Of a stretch of DNA of 63,281 nucleotides, positions 44,887 through 53,700 are shown piece by piece (position 1 is the stretch's first letter; the number at the start of each line of letters is the position of its first letter). The stretch is from Parabacteroides faecalis (GTDB lineage: Bacteria > Bacteroidota > Bacteroidia > Bacteroidales > Tannerellaceae): NCBI RefSeq assembly GCF_022809355.1, contig NZ_JAKZMM010000025.1:1-63281 (forward strand), written 5' to 3'. The notes under the pieces are model-generated. The model searched no databases. It was given only the letters and a program-made list of their open reading frames with translations, and was not told where the DNA came from. The translations under genes were made by a program, and so were the position numbers.

Positions 44887-46944
44887 TTAAGGTCGGACAT
44901 TCATTTCAGCGAAACGGGCTCCGGCATTCAGGAAGTGGGCTGTGATCCAGAATACGGTCCAGCTTTCCGAATAGCCACCACGTAATTTATGGACGTTCGA
45001 CATATCTCCATGCTGGGCAAAGTTGGTCTGTTGTAACTGTTCTCCCTGACTTCCGTAAGGATTCGTCAGTTGGAAGCAACTGCGATACATAACTTTCGCC
45101 AGCTTTTTAAGGGATTCATTGTTCAGCCAAATGCCCATTTTATACACTTCGGGTGTGAACATGACTCCATAAATATCAATATGTTGGTTCTGAGGTGAAA
45201 CGACTGTCCAGCCGGTTGTGCGGAAATGATGATCCGCCATTCGTCCCGGTGGCAACGGAATGTCCCAGACAACGGTATAACTCAGGCATACATCCATGGC
45301 ATGTTTCGCCCAAGCCAGATACTTTTCCTCCTTCAATACTTCGTAAAGGGAAGCAAATCCTTGGAAAGCTGCCCAGGCTCCTTCTTTATCCTCACAAGTA
45401 GCGTCGAGTGTTCCTCCCCAATACGGTTCGCGCATGGTTAAATGTCTTTCCGCAAAAACGGAAGCTGCTTTAACAGCTGCCTCTTTATACGCTTCTTTTC
45501 CGAATAACTGGTGAGATAGGATTAATGGAGCGATCAGGAATCCTTCTGCCGTCGAGTAAGGACGCCAGTCGGCTTTCAGGATACGGTTTGCTTGTCCGTC
45601 GCAAGCCTTTTTCAGGAATGTTTCCCATTGGCTTGTATTGTATTTCCCACTTTTACGGGCAACTTCGATGGCTTTGGCAATATTATACATGGCTTGTCCG
45701 CACGATACCGGATCGCCACCGTGGTATTCTTTCTTGTCGAGGAAATAACCTACCGGAAACATTCCGTCTTCCTTCACCGGATAGGTGGCAAGAAAATCGA
45801 GAGACTGTTGTACATAGTCGGTAATCTTCGGATCATTTAATTCTTTATCCAGGCATTGAAGCGCATATCCCAACGATCCGGCTTGTCCGCACCAGCCCAT
45901 GACGATATCTTTCCGATAACTCTTTTCATACATTCCGAATCCTTTCACATCACCTTCATCCAACCAACGGGTTTGGGCGAAATGATACTTGGCCCGGATA
46001 ATTTCGTCAAAAGAAGTAAAGGCATCGGCATCGAAAGGCTGGTACATTTCCAGCGCCGTGTAGAGCGGTTGTTCAAATCCGCTTCCTTCTTGCCCGATAG
46101 GATATACTTGGATATAAAATTCCTTCTCTACAATACGTCCGGGTTCCATGTCCAGATACGTATCCGTATATTTCATAGGCTGGTGTTGTAACGCTTTGGC
46201 CACGCTATGCTGCCGGTTGTATCCAATAGGACCGGAATAAAGAACAAACTCGGTTCGGTCGGCATAGGTTTCAACTCCCATCGACCACCATTGGTCGGCC
46301 AAACGGGCTCCTCGTACCGGACTGGGAACAGTATGCAGAGCGGCTGCTTTTAACTTCCCGGCTTGTTCGAGCATACAAAACGGCATCGGGTAACGATGGT
46401 CCTCGAAAATGGCAAATTCCCCCGGTTGACTGGTATAAACCGGTATAATCTTGTCGTTTACCTTGGCTCCGGCCGGATTGCCATAGTATAAGATACCTGG
46501 CATGAAGGGCTTTAATCCTCCATCTCGCCATTGGAAACGAACGGATAAGGAAGCTTTGCGAAGTGTGTCTTTTCCTGCCCACTGATATCGGCGAATTCCA
46601 TGGATCAGTCCGTTTTCTTCTAATCGGTAAGCATCCCGGACAAGCATTTCTCCTTGCCCGATTGGCAATTTCCCGGTTAGGATTGTCCAACCGTTTACGT
46701 TTTCTTTTTGCGTAGGCGAGCCGTGAACCCAGGCACTCATCCAGTCGTTTTGCCAATCCGTAGCAACCGACCATAAGCCTTCGGCGGGAGATTGCAGTAC
46801 GTTTTCTCCACTAAGCGTAAAGGCAACGGCATACGTCTGGTTGGCTGTTTGAGTGACTTTCAAGTCGGCTTGTCCGGCTTTTTGTCCGTTTACGGTCCAG
46901 CTGGTGCAGAGGCCAAGGACCCACGTCATTACTTTTTTCCACAT
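44887..46944 (-). CDS. Large secreted protein, probably an alpha/alpha six-hairpin glycosidase-like fold
   Basis: 685 residues with a signal peptide (MWKKVMTWVLGLCTSWTVNG). The first half is beta-rich (WSVATDWQNDWMSAWVHGSP; RRYQWAGKDTLRKASLSVRF). The second half is helical, with repeated GW/GG and W-containing hairpins (DIVMGWCGQAGSLGYALQCL near 360; YSTAEGFLIAPLILSHQLFG near 465; EGAWAAFQGFASLYEVL near 535), as in six-hairpin glycosidases. I cannot assign a GH family or catalytic acids. It is not in a SusCD locus. Polysaccharide or cell-wall glycan processing is a guess from the fold. Confidence 0.6.
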   Translation of the reverse strand: MWKKVMTWVLGLCTSWTVNGQKAGQADLKVTQTANQTYAVAFTLSGENVLQSPAEGLWSVATDWQNDWMSAWVHGSPTQKENVNGWTILTGKLPIGQGEMLVRDAYRLEENGLIHGIRRYQWAGKDTLRKASLSVRFQWRDGGLKPFMPGILYYGNPAGAKVNDKIIPVYTSQPGEFAIFEDHRYPMPFCMLEQAGKLKAAALHTVPSPVRGARLADQWWSMGVETYADRTEFVLYSGPIGYNRQHSVAKALQHQPMKYTDTYLDMEPGRIVEKEFYIQVYPIGQEGSGFEQPLYTALEMYQPFDADAFTSFDEIIRAKYHFAQTRWLDEGDVKGFGMYEKSYRKDIVMGWCGQAGSLGYALQCLDKELNDPKITDYVQQSLDFLATYPVKEDGMFPVGYFLDKKEYHGGDPVSCGQAMYNIAKAIEVARKSGKYNTSQWETFLKKACDGQANRILKADWRPYSTAEGFLIAPLILSHQLFGKEAYKEAAVKAASVFAERHLTMREPYWGGTLDATCEDKEGAWAAFQGFASLYEVLKEEKYLAWAKHAMDVCLSYTVVWDIPLPPGRMADHHFRTTGWTVVSPQNQHIDIYGVMFTPEVYKMGIWLNNESLKKLAKVMYRSCFQLTNPYGSQGEQLQQTNFAQHGDMSNVHKLRGGYSESWTVFWITAHFLNAGARFAEMNVRP

Positions 46945-47029
46945 AATAGCTATCTGTTATTTAGGTTGTTTATATACTTGGTTTGAAACTTTTTGTCAGA
47001 AAAACAGGATTTTCCGTAACACGTCTTTT

Positions 47030-47530
47030 TAAGAAAAAGAACTGTTTTTCCCGTTAGAGGAGCCATTTCCTGCCTAAAAATACGAAGAAAAGGCGATTTT
47101 TTACGGGAAAATAGACTTGAAAGTCGTTGTTTTTGAAGAAAAAGGTAGGCAGAAACGGAAACGTTTCCTACTATCTTTTCCTAAAAAGCCGGCGTGTTTT
47201 TGTTTTTTCCCGGCATAAATTCTGAAAATTGCCTTTAGCGTGCCTTTTTCATCCTCTATTCTTCCCAAAAATGATCTCAAATCAGTGCTGTTTTTCGTTG
47301 ACAAATCTCTATTAAAATAGACGAAAAAATAAACACATCCCCCAAAGGCAAGCATCAATTTCTTTCTTGAAATTCATCCTGCAAGTAAATAAGGTTTTTA
47401 ACAAGCCAAAACGTCAATCCTTAACTCGCTGAGAATCGCCTGTACGGAATCATTCCTGTACTTGTATCCGTAGAACGCAAAAATAGATGACTTCTTTTGA
47501 CATTTTGACAAAACTGACAAAATGATATCC
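47030..47530. other. Gene-free stretch with motifs shared with 19965-20370
   Basis: This interval lies between mnmD and the secreted-protein gene and holds no gene I can support; an 84-codon minus frame (from ATG 47355) has no family look. On the minus strand it has CATTTTGTCA (47523-47514), GTACAGGAATGA near 47462, GCCGGCTTTTTAGG from 47193, and TTCTTCGT from 47089 followed by TTTAGGCAGGAAAT. These occur in the same order in the argS-hup intergenic region. The 46945-47030 part, upstream of the secreted-protein gene, has no clear promoter. Confidence 0.4.
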
Positions 47531-47533
47531 GTT

Positions 47534-48211
47534 TTATTTCCGACCGCGTAAGATATGACGTTTCCCCGGAGGACCCGGTAAACGTTCCATCTGAAATCCG
47601 GCAGCCTGCATGCCGCGGCGGACATCGCCTTTGGCACAGTAGGTAACTAACACGGCCCCGTTGGCAGCATGAGCATAGAGTTTGTCGTAGAAAGGTTGGC
47701 TCCACATTTCCGGTTGCTTTTCCGGTGCAAAAGCATCCATATAAATCAAGTCGATGTCGCTAGGGAAGGCACATTGATTGCTGTCGCCTTCTATTTTATG
47801 CAAGGTGAATCGGTCCGACAATGCTACTTCCTGGTTCCAAGGTGCTTGGTGAAGTTCTTGAAAGCGGTCTTTCTGTTCGGGCCAGACAAGCTCTCCATAG
47901 TTCAGAGAAGAGACCAAGTTTTCCGACAACGGATACAATTCAATGCTATGATAAATTACCTGCTTGTCGGTCAGAACTTCTTCCAGTTCCTTCCATGTCA
48001 GCAAGGCATTCAAACCTGTACCGAAGCCTATCTCCAGTAAATGAATAACCGATTTATCCACCGCATGAAGTCCCGCTTCGATAAAGATATATTTGGATTC
48101 CTGCCAGGCTCCGTTGACCGAATGATAATGCTCGTTCATCTCCGGAATAAACAAGGTATGACTGCCGTCGGCCGTTACCTGCAAGACTCTTTCCATATTT
48201 TTCTGTTCCAT
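47534..48211 (-). CDS. mnmD: tRNA U34 5-methylaminomethyl-2-thiouridine methyltransferase
   Basis: 225 residues. It is the methyltransferase half of bacterial MnmC encoded alone (MnmD), which finishes mnm5s2U34 in tRNA for Lys, Glu and Gln. It shows the SAM-binding LLEIGFGTGLNALLTWKELE near residue 60, the DLIYMDAFAPEKQPEMWSQP segment near 158, and the ending RLPGPPGKRHILRGRK that is typical for MnmC/MnmD. The FAD-dependent MnmC2 domain is absent. A promoter (minus TTG 48260-48258 and TACCTTTG 48241-48234) precedes it. Confidence 0.9.
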   Translation of the reverse strand: MEQKNMERVLQVTADGSHTLFIPEMNEHYHSVNGAWQESKYIFIEAGLHAVDKSVIHLLEIGFGTGLNALLTWKELEEVLTDKQVIYHSIELYPLSENLVSSLNYGELVWPEQKDRFQELHQAPWNQEVALSDRFTLHKIEGDSNQCAFPSDIDLIYMDAFAPEKQPEMWSQPFYDKLYAHAANGAVLVTYCAKGDVRRGMQAAGFQMERLPGPPGKRHILRGRK

Positions 48212-48233
48212 CTTCCTGCAATCTATTATTGGG

Positions 48234-48260
48234 CAAAGGTAACGGAATATTCATAGACAA
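48234..48260 (-). promoter_or_regulatory. mnmD promoter
   Basis: Minus-strand TTG (48260-48258), a 16-nt spacer and TACCTTTG (48241-48234), 22 nt upstream of the ATG. Confidence 0.5.
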
Positions 48261-48275
48261 GGAAATACAATTCCT

Positions 48276-48797
48276 TTAAAAGTCGAGTTGCATCATGTCG
48301 AAAAACATAGTGCGAGTGTTCCCTGCTATTTCTTCCGGGTCCAACCGTTTGAAACCATTACGTTCATAAAACGGAATAGCTTCGAGATAGGCATCGACTG
48401 TCAGGAATCGGAAAGTAGAACTACTAATTTCTTTTTTTAAGCGATATTGAAGAACCACCATCATTTTACGTCCCATACCACAGTTTCTGTATTGTAATGC
48501 AATAGCAAAACGTCCAATCTTTACCGCTGGGTAACTTCCAAAATGTTTTGAATGAGGAAAAAGTTTCTTGATTTTTCTCCAAACAGCTTTCGATACCTCT
48601 TGTTTAGAAATCTTGTCATTGAATAGGCTAAAATAACCAATAATAACATCCCCATCACATATGAGGAATGTATTGGCTAAACGGTTTTTAGAAAAGGCTT
48701 TTGCTTCATTTAATAAAAAACCATTCAATTCGGTATCTCCGCAATCGAATGGCTTCATTTCATAGTCGGAGGTGAGTTGAACTACTTTCATAGACAT
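48276..48797 (-). CDS. GNAT acetyltransferase, TacT/AtaT-like toxin candidate
   Basis: 173 residues from ATG 48797, whose A is also the last base of the upstream stop (TGATG). The pattern is that of tRNA-acetylating GNAT toxins: an opening FDCGDTELNGFLLNEA near residue 19, a T-F-L-I-C segment with VIIGYFSLF near 48, the core strand KIGRFAIALQYRNCGMGRKM near 91 holding the acetyl-CoA loop, and VDAYLEAIPFYERNGF near 135 with the conserved tyrosine. An ordinary N-acetyltransferase is the alternative. The coupled 58-aa partner supports a toxin-antitoxin reading (inference). Confidence 0.8.
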   Translation of the reverse strand: MSMKVVQLTSDYEMKPFDCGDTELNGFLLNEAKAFSKNRLANTFLICDGDVIIGYFSLFNDKISKQEVSKAVWRKIKKLFPHSKHFGSYPAVKIGRFAIALQYRNCGMGRKMMVVLQYRLKKEISSSTFRFLTVDAYLEAIPFYERNGFKRLDPEEIAGNTRTMFFDMMQLDF

Positions 48798-48973
48798 CAA
48801 ATACAAATTTCTATTTCTTTACAAATCTCTTTGTACTCTTTCTCCAGTTCTTCCCAATTTTTCCGACGCTCTTCTTGACTCATGTTATCAACTTCCTCCA
48901 TTAAACGGTCAAAACGTTCTGCGGATTTGCCGTATAAGATAGGTGTCTCTTTAAATGGATACTTTGCTTTCAT
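48797..48973 (-). CDS. Small acidic protein, candidate antitoxin
   Basis: 58 residues. It begins MKAKYPFKETPILYGKSAER and continues as a strongly charged helix rich in Glu and Lys (MEEVDNMSQEERRKNWEELE), ending EICI. The stop overlaps the next start as TGATG. It is neither the ribbon-helix-helix DUF1778 protein usually paired with TacT-like toxins nor an evident DNA binder. The K-Y-P-F-x-x-T-P-x-L-x-G-x-x-A-x-R-F opening is a pattern I associate with small partner proteins in Bacteroidetes, from memory only. A promoter lies 35 bp upstream. Confidence 0.75.
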   Translation of the reverse strand: MKAKYPFKETPILYGKSAERFDRLMEEVDNMSQEERRKNWEELEKEYKEICKEIEICI

Positions 48974-49007
48974 AGTTATTGTTGTTTACAAGGTTTATGA
49001 ATGGATA

Positions 49008-49038
49008 CAAAGATAGGGTTTTAGTATTTTACTTCCAA
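49008..49038 (-). promoter_or_regulatory. Promoter of the antitoxin/GNAT pair
   Basis: Minus-strand TTG (49038-49036), a 20-nt spacer and TATCTTTG (49015-49008), about 35 nt before the ATG at 48973. Confidence 0.6.
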
Positions 49039-49206
49039 TAGATTCTTTCAAAGAATGTTTGTCCTCTTTGAGGTAGATTCAATTTTTATTGTGGTATTTT
49101 GGGTAATTGATTTTGTTAATTTCACAATCCGGTAAAACTATTTAATAGAAAAAGATGAGGCAGAAAAGGTTATATCTCTACTTTTGCGCATTGTTGATAG
49201 CAGATT

Positions 49207-49854
49207 ATGAGGAGGTGTTGGTTGATAGGAATGGTGGTATGTGCTCAATATGTTCATACCGTTTATGCGCAGACTTGGAGTAAGGAAGATTCTATTCGCC
49301 TGGCTAATATCTTGTCGGGTAAGGATACATTGAGACTGAATCCGGAGTTTCAACGTTCTATTCAGAATGGGACGTTCATTAATCTCAATCCGGTAGGGAA
49401 GATGAAAAGTGCTTCGTCGAAAGTTCCTTTTACGAAGGATTTCTCCGAATATATCAAATTGGATAAAAGTGTGCTGGTAGAAGGAAAGAAGAGTTGGAAA
49501 GACATGCCACCACAGGCGGCCATGCGTGAGCCGATAGAAGTCAAAGAACCTGATTTGAAAGTCAATCCGTTGGTATATACGATTCCCGGACAAGTCAAAC
49601 AGACGGCCGTTAAACCTACCGGGCATGATTTCAATGATTTTCTTTCCTATTTGTTAAGTCCGAAATACCGGCAGTTTAAGAAGAATGCCAGCCGGAATAC
49701 GTATAAGATTTATAACGATATCCCGGCTTTGCAGATTTATCAAAAGCAAAAGAAGTTTCGGGAAGAACATCCTGAGCTGATCCTAAAACCCGACAGCCAA
49801 GTTACAAAGCCCAAGAAGAAGGCTTTGATAGGTCCGGTGCCCGGATTACATTAG
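49207..49854 (+). CDS. Small periplasmic protein, DUF4858-like
   Basis: 215 residues. A short signal peptide (MRRCWLIGMVVCAQYVHTVY, cleavage after YAQ) precedes TWSKEDSIRLANILSGKDTL and a basic, Pro/Lys-rich body with no enzyme motif. It ends in a Lys-rich tail (VTKPKKKALIGPVPGLH). The opening resembles DUF4858 proteins of Bacteroidetes, by memory. An earlier ATG at 49154 is out of frame. The stop overlaps the convergent nudC stop by 4 bp. Confidence 0.6.
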   Translation: MRRCWLIGMVVCAQYVHTVYAQTWSKEDSIRLANILSGKDTLRLNPEFQRSIQNGTFINLNPVGKMKSASSKVPFTKDFSEYIKLDKSVLVEGKKSWKDMPPQAAMREPIEVKEPDLKVNPLVYTIPGQVKQTAVKPTGHDFNDFLSYLLSPKYRQFKKNASRNTYKIYNDIPALQIYQKQKKFREEHPELILKPDSQVTKPKKKALIGPVPGLH

Positions 49855-50645
49855 AAAGCTGGCTTTTCCGCTGGTTCGCCGGCAAGCCACCAGTCAATCA
49901 TACGGCGGGCAATACTTAGTTTGGCCGGAAGTTCGGGTAGATTCTCTTTACTGAAAAAAGAACCGGCGCTTAATTCATCATCTTGAAGCTTGATGGTTCC
50001 ACTTTCATAATCGGCGAAGAACCCAATCATAATACCGCTTGGATAAGGCCAAGGCTGACTGCCAAAATAGGTGATATTCTTGATCGTGAGTCCGGTTTCT
50101 TCCATTACTTCCCGTCGGACACATTGCTCCAGTGTTTCTCCCACTTCCAGAAAACCGGCCACCAGTCCGTGAAAACTTCCTCGGAAATTGCGGGCATGTA
50201 CCAACAAAACTTCCTCACCCCGACGGATCAATACGATCATGGCCGGAGAAATAACCGGATAAAATTCCTGATGGCAGGAATCGCAGTATTTAGAGATGAC
50301 CGTATGCCATGCCAAAGGTTTTCCGCAAGCCGGACAAAAACGACTGTTGCGATCCCAATGTACCAGCTGATGCGCCTTTCCTGCTCGTTTGTACCAATCG
50401 AGCGGTAAATAATTCCAGCTGGCACGCAAGCCGATCATGATCCATTGTTCATCTTCAGTTATCTCATGCGAGAGTGATGCGGCCCGTGCCGATAACGAAG
50501 AATCCAGCACAACTTCAAAGGAGTTGTCTGTACCGAAAGGAGCATTTTCCTGATAAGGAATCTGATAACTGCCATTGTTCTTTTTCAGTAATAGCTTGTC
50601 TTGGAAGAACAAGAACCAGTAACAAGCCTTATTTTGCTTTTCCAT
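49851..50645 (-). CDS. nudC: NAD+ diphosphatase (NudC-type Nudix hydrolase)
   Basis: 264 residues, the NudC length. An N-terminal domain is followed by a zinc ribbon (FCPACGKPLAW and KYCDSCHQEFYP, near residue 105). The Nudix box is GFLEVGETLEQCVRREVMEE near 168, and the NudC signature SQPWPYPSGIMIGF near 198 distinguishes it from other Nudix enzymes. NudC cleaves NAD(H) to AMP plus NMN(H) and removes NAD caps from RNA 5' ends. It overlaps the convergent small periplasmic gene by 4 bp. Confidence 0.93.
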   Translation of the reverse strand: MEKQNKACYWFLFFQDKLLLKKNNGSYQIPYQENAPFGTDNSFEVVLDSSLSARAASLSHEITEDEQWIMIGLRASWNYLPLDWYKRAGKAHQLVHWDRNSRFCPACGKPLAWHTVISKYCDSCHQEFYPVISPAMIVLIRRGEEVLLVHARNFRGSFHGLVAGFLEVGETLEQCVRREVMEETGLTIKNITYFGSQPWPYPSGIMIGFFADYESGTIKLQDDELSAGSFFSKENLPELPAKLSIARRMIDWWLAGEPAEKPAF

Positions 50646-50741
50646 ATCTTTCTATCCTAAAATGAAGTTGCAAATTAAAGAAAACTTATTCGTCTCTCGA
50701 CTTGTTTATTTATATATTTGCATAAAAGTAATCCTTAATAG

Positions 50742-53700
50742 ATGAATGTTTGGGTAAAAAGAATCTGTATCTTCTGTTTGATACCAATTATATTGGCCAT
50801 CATACTTTCGATATTATTATACATTCCGGCATTTCAAAACTTTGCAGTGAGACAGGCCACTTATTACGCCAGCAAAAGTACCGGAATGCATATAGGCATT
50901 GAACGTATTCGTCTTTCATTCCCGATCCAACTGAATATTCACGGAATAGAAGTTATCCAAGATTCTGTTCCGGCTGATACGTTATTCATGTTGGAAGACT
51001 TGAATATCAGTATTCGTCCGATACCCTTACTCAGTAAAGAACTACTGGTGGAATCTGTCGGATTAAAGAACCTTCGGGTCAATACCGGAAACTTGATAGA
51101 TGGAATTGAAGTAAAAGGCTTTATCGGAGATTTCCTGGCACGGGCGGATCGGATCAGTCTGGCTACGGAGAAAGGAACATTGAATAACTTGGCTTTATCG
51201 GATGCAACGGTTACCGTCTTTATGACAGAACCGACAACTCCTCCTGATACAACAGCGTCTGCTCCGGTCAATTGGCTTTTGAAATTAGAGAAAATAGATC
51301 TCACCCGTGTAGCCTTGGCTTTACAAATGCCCGGAGATTCACTGCGTATGTCTGGCTTTATCACGGAAGCCCGTTTAAGAGGCGGAGAAATAGATCTAAA
51401 GAATGCCAGTTACTTGGCCGATAAATTTACATACGTCGGTTCGGCTTTGAATTATGATACTGGCGAAGCTGCTCCGTTAAAAGGATTAGATCCTTCGCAC
51501 ATTGCTTTATCAGATATAGAAATAGATTTAAGTTCACTGCTCTATGCTGGTCAGACTGTTCGGGCGGATATTAACAAGTTGGTTGCCAAAGAACGTTCCG
51601 GATTAGAGATCAAACGTTTTGAAGGACAAATAAAAGGAAATCAAGCATCCTTGGAAATTCCGAAACTGGTTCTGGAAACATTACATTCGGAAGCCGAGCT
51701 GAAAGGAAATATACCGTATGCAGCCTTCGCAAAAAAGCCTAAAGACCGGATGGATGTAACATTCTGGGCAGATTTGGGAAAACAGGATATCGTGACGTTG
51801 GCTGGTGAGTTGCCCGAAGAAGTCATACGGGCTTATCCGGATACAAGTCTGCGAATCCAGGCAGAGGCAAAGGGAAATTTAGCCGCTTTGGAATTAAATA
51901 AGTTGGATGCTCAGCTTCCGGGAGCATTTTCTATCCGGACACAAGGGAAAGGCTCGTCTCTGCAAAACGAGAAGCAAAGAGATGGTGAGGTGGAATTGAA
52001 ACTTTTTACCGACAACTTGGATTTTCTGTTGGATTTCCTGCCTGAAGAAAGCCGGAGTAACTATCGTATTCCTAAACGGATGATGCTGAGTGGTAACGTA
52101 CGGCTTGCAGGACAAAAGTATGCCGGGAGTCTGCTATTGCGGGAAGGACAAGGAAAGATCCAACTGAAATCCTTATTTGATGCCCACGAGAATCGTTTTA
52201 AGGCTTCCTTTGAGATAGACAGTCTGGAGCCGAATCACTTTATGCCCAATGATTCACTTTATTGGATGACTGCTTCTATTCAAGCAGAAGGACAAGGAAC
52301 CAATGCATTTGATTCATTGACATGGGTGAATCTGGATGGAAAGATCGGAGACCTTCGTTATGGAAGTTCTTCCATTTCTGATATTACGATAAAAGGATCC
52401 TTGAAAGACAACTTTGCCATCTTGGATCTGAATAGTCGTTATCCGTTAGCTGAAATGGATGTGACTTTGAATGCGACCTTGAAGAAGAATTGGATTCAGG
52501 CCATGTTGATTGCAGATATGCAACATTTGGATTTGTATGGTTTTCATCTGATGGATAAACCTTTCTCAACATCATTTCAACTGTTTGCTGAGGCTGAGAC
52601 GGATATGAAAGATCATCATCAGGCTGATTTAACGTTGGGAAACTGGGAAATCGTTACCGAAACGACAAAAGTTAAGCCGAAAACTCTCATCTTGAAAGCC
52701 CGTACGGAAACCGATTCTACATTTGTTTCCTTCCATGCCGGCGATTTAGCGATCCGTTTGCAGGGAAATAAAGGATTAAATGGGTTGAGTGAAAACTTTG
52801 GAGTGATCTCTAAAGAAATAGACAGGCAGATGGCACAGGACTCAATAGTTCGTTTGGCATTGTTGCGCCCGATGTTACCTGAACTGCAGCTGAAAGTAAC
52901 AGCTCAGAAAGATAATCCGATTTATAACTTTATGAATATGTATTCCCTCAATTTCCAACAGTTGGAATTAAATATGAATACTTCGCCGGAAAAGGGAATA
53001 CAAGTAGATGGAGGTGTGTATAAACTGCTGCGGGATACTTTCTTGTTGGATACAATCAAGATGCGTTTATGGCAAGATACCGTGGGTATTTTCTATGAAG
53101 CCGGTGTGGTAAAGAACAAGTTCAAGAAACAGGCTCCGTTCTCTGCGATGTTGAGTGGTAAATTATTGACAGGATATGCAGATGCCTTGTTGAAGTTTAC
53201 TAACGAAAAAGGAAAAACAGGAATTTTGTTGGGTGGTAGTGTCCAGAAAGAAGACGAAGGTGGAGTAAGATTACATTTCTTCCCTTATGAACCTATTTTA
53301 GCCTTCAATCCATTTACTTTAAATGAGGATAATTATATTCTGATTCGCAATGAGAAGGATATTTCAGCAGACTTCTTGCTGAAAGGCCGGCAAAATGCAT
53401 TCTTGCAAATTGATACACATCCGGTGGATAGTGGACTGAATGAAATACATGCAGCTTTAGGACAAGTGGACCTGCATGAAATATCGAAGGGATTTTCTGC
53501 ATATATGCCGGAGTTGGAAGGTTTGCTGAATGCGGATTTCCAATATATGCCGTCTGACAGTTCTTATACGATGACTGGAGGTATAAGTATTGATTCTCTT
53601 CATTATGAAAAGAAGCGGGTAGGTGATTTATTGTTGAGTGCCGTGTATCTGCCTGTTTCGGATAAAGAACATCAAGTTGATATTCATGCCTTCCGAGATA

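Noticed and set aside
47101-47355. An 84-codon leftward frame upstream of the large secreted protein
   Set aside because: It starts with a plausible ATG but has no recognisable motif and no promoter; kept as non-coding.
49154-49282. A short upstream frame (MRQKRLYLYFC...) before the DUF4858-like gene
   Set aside because: It is out of frame with the larger gene and ends within its signal-peptide region; it may be chance.
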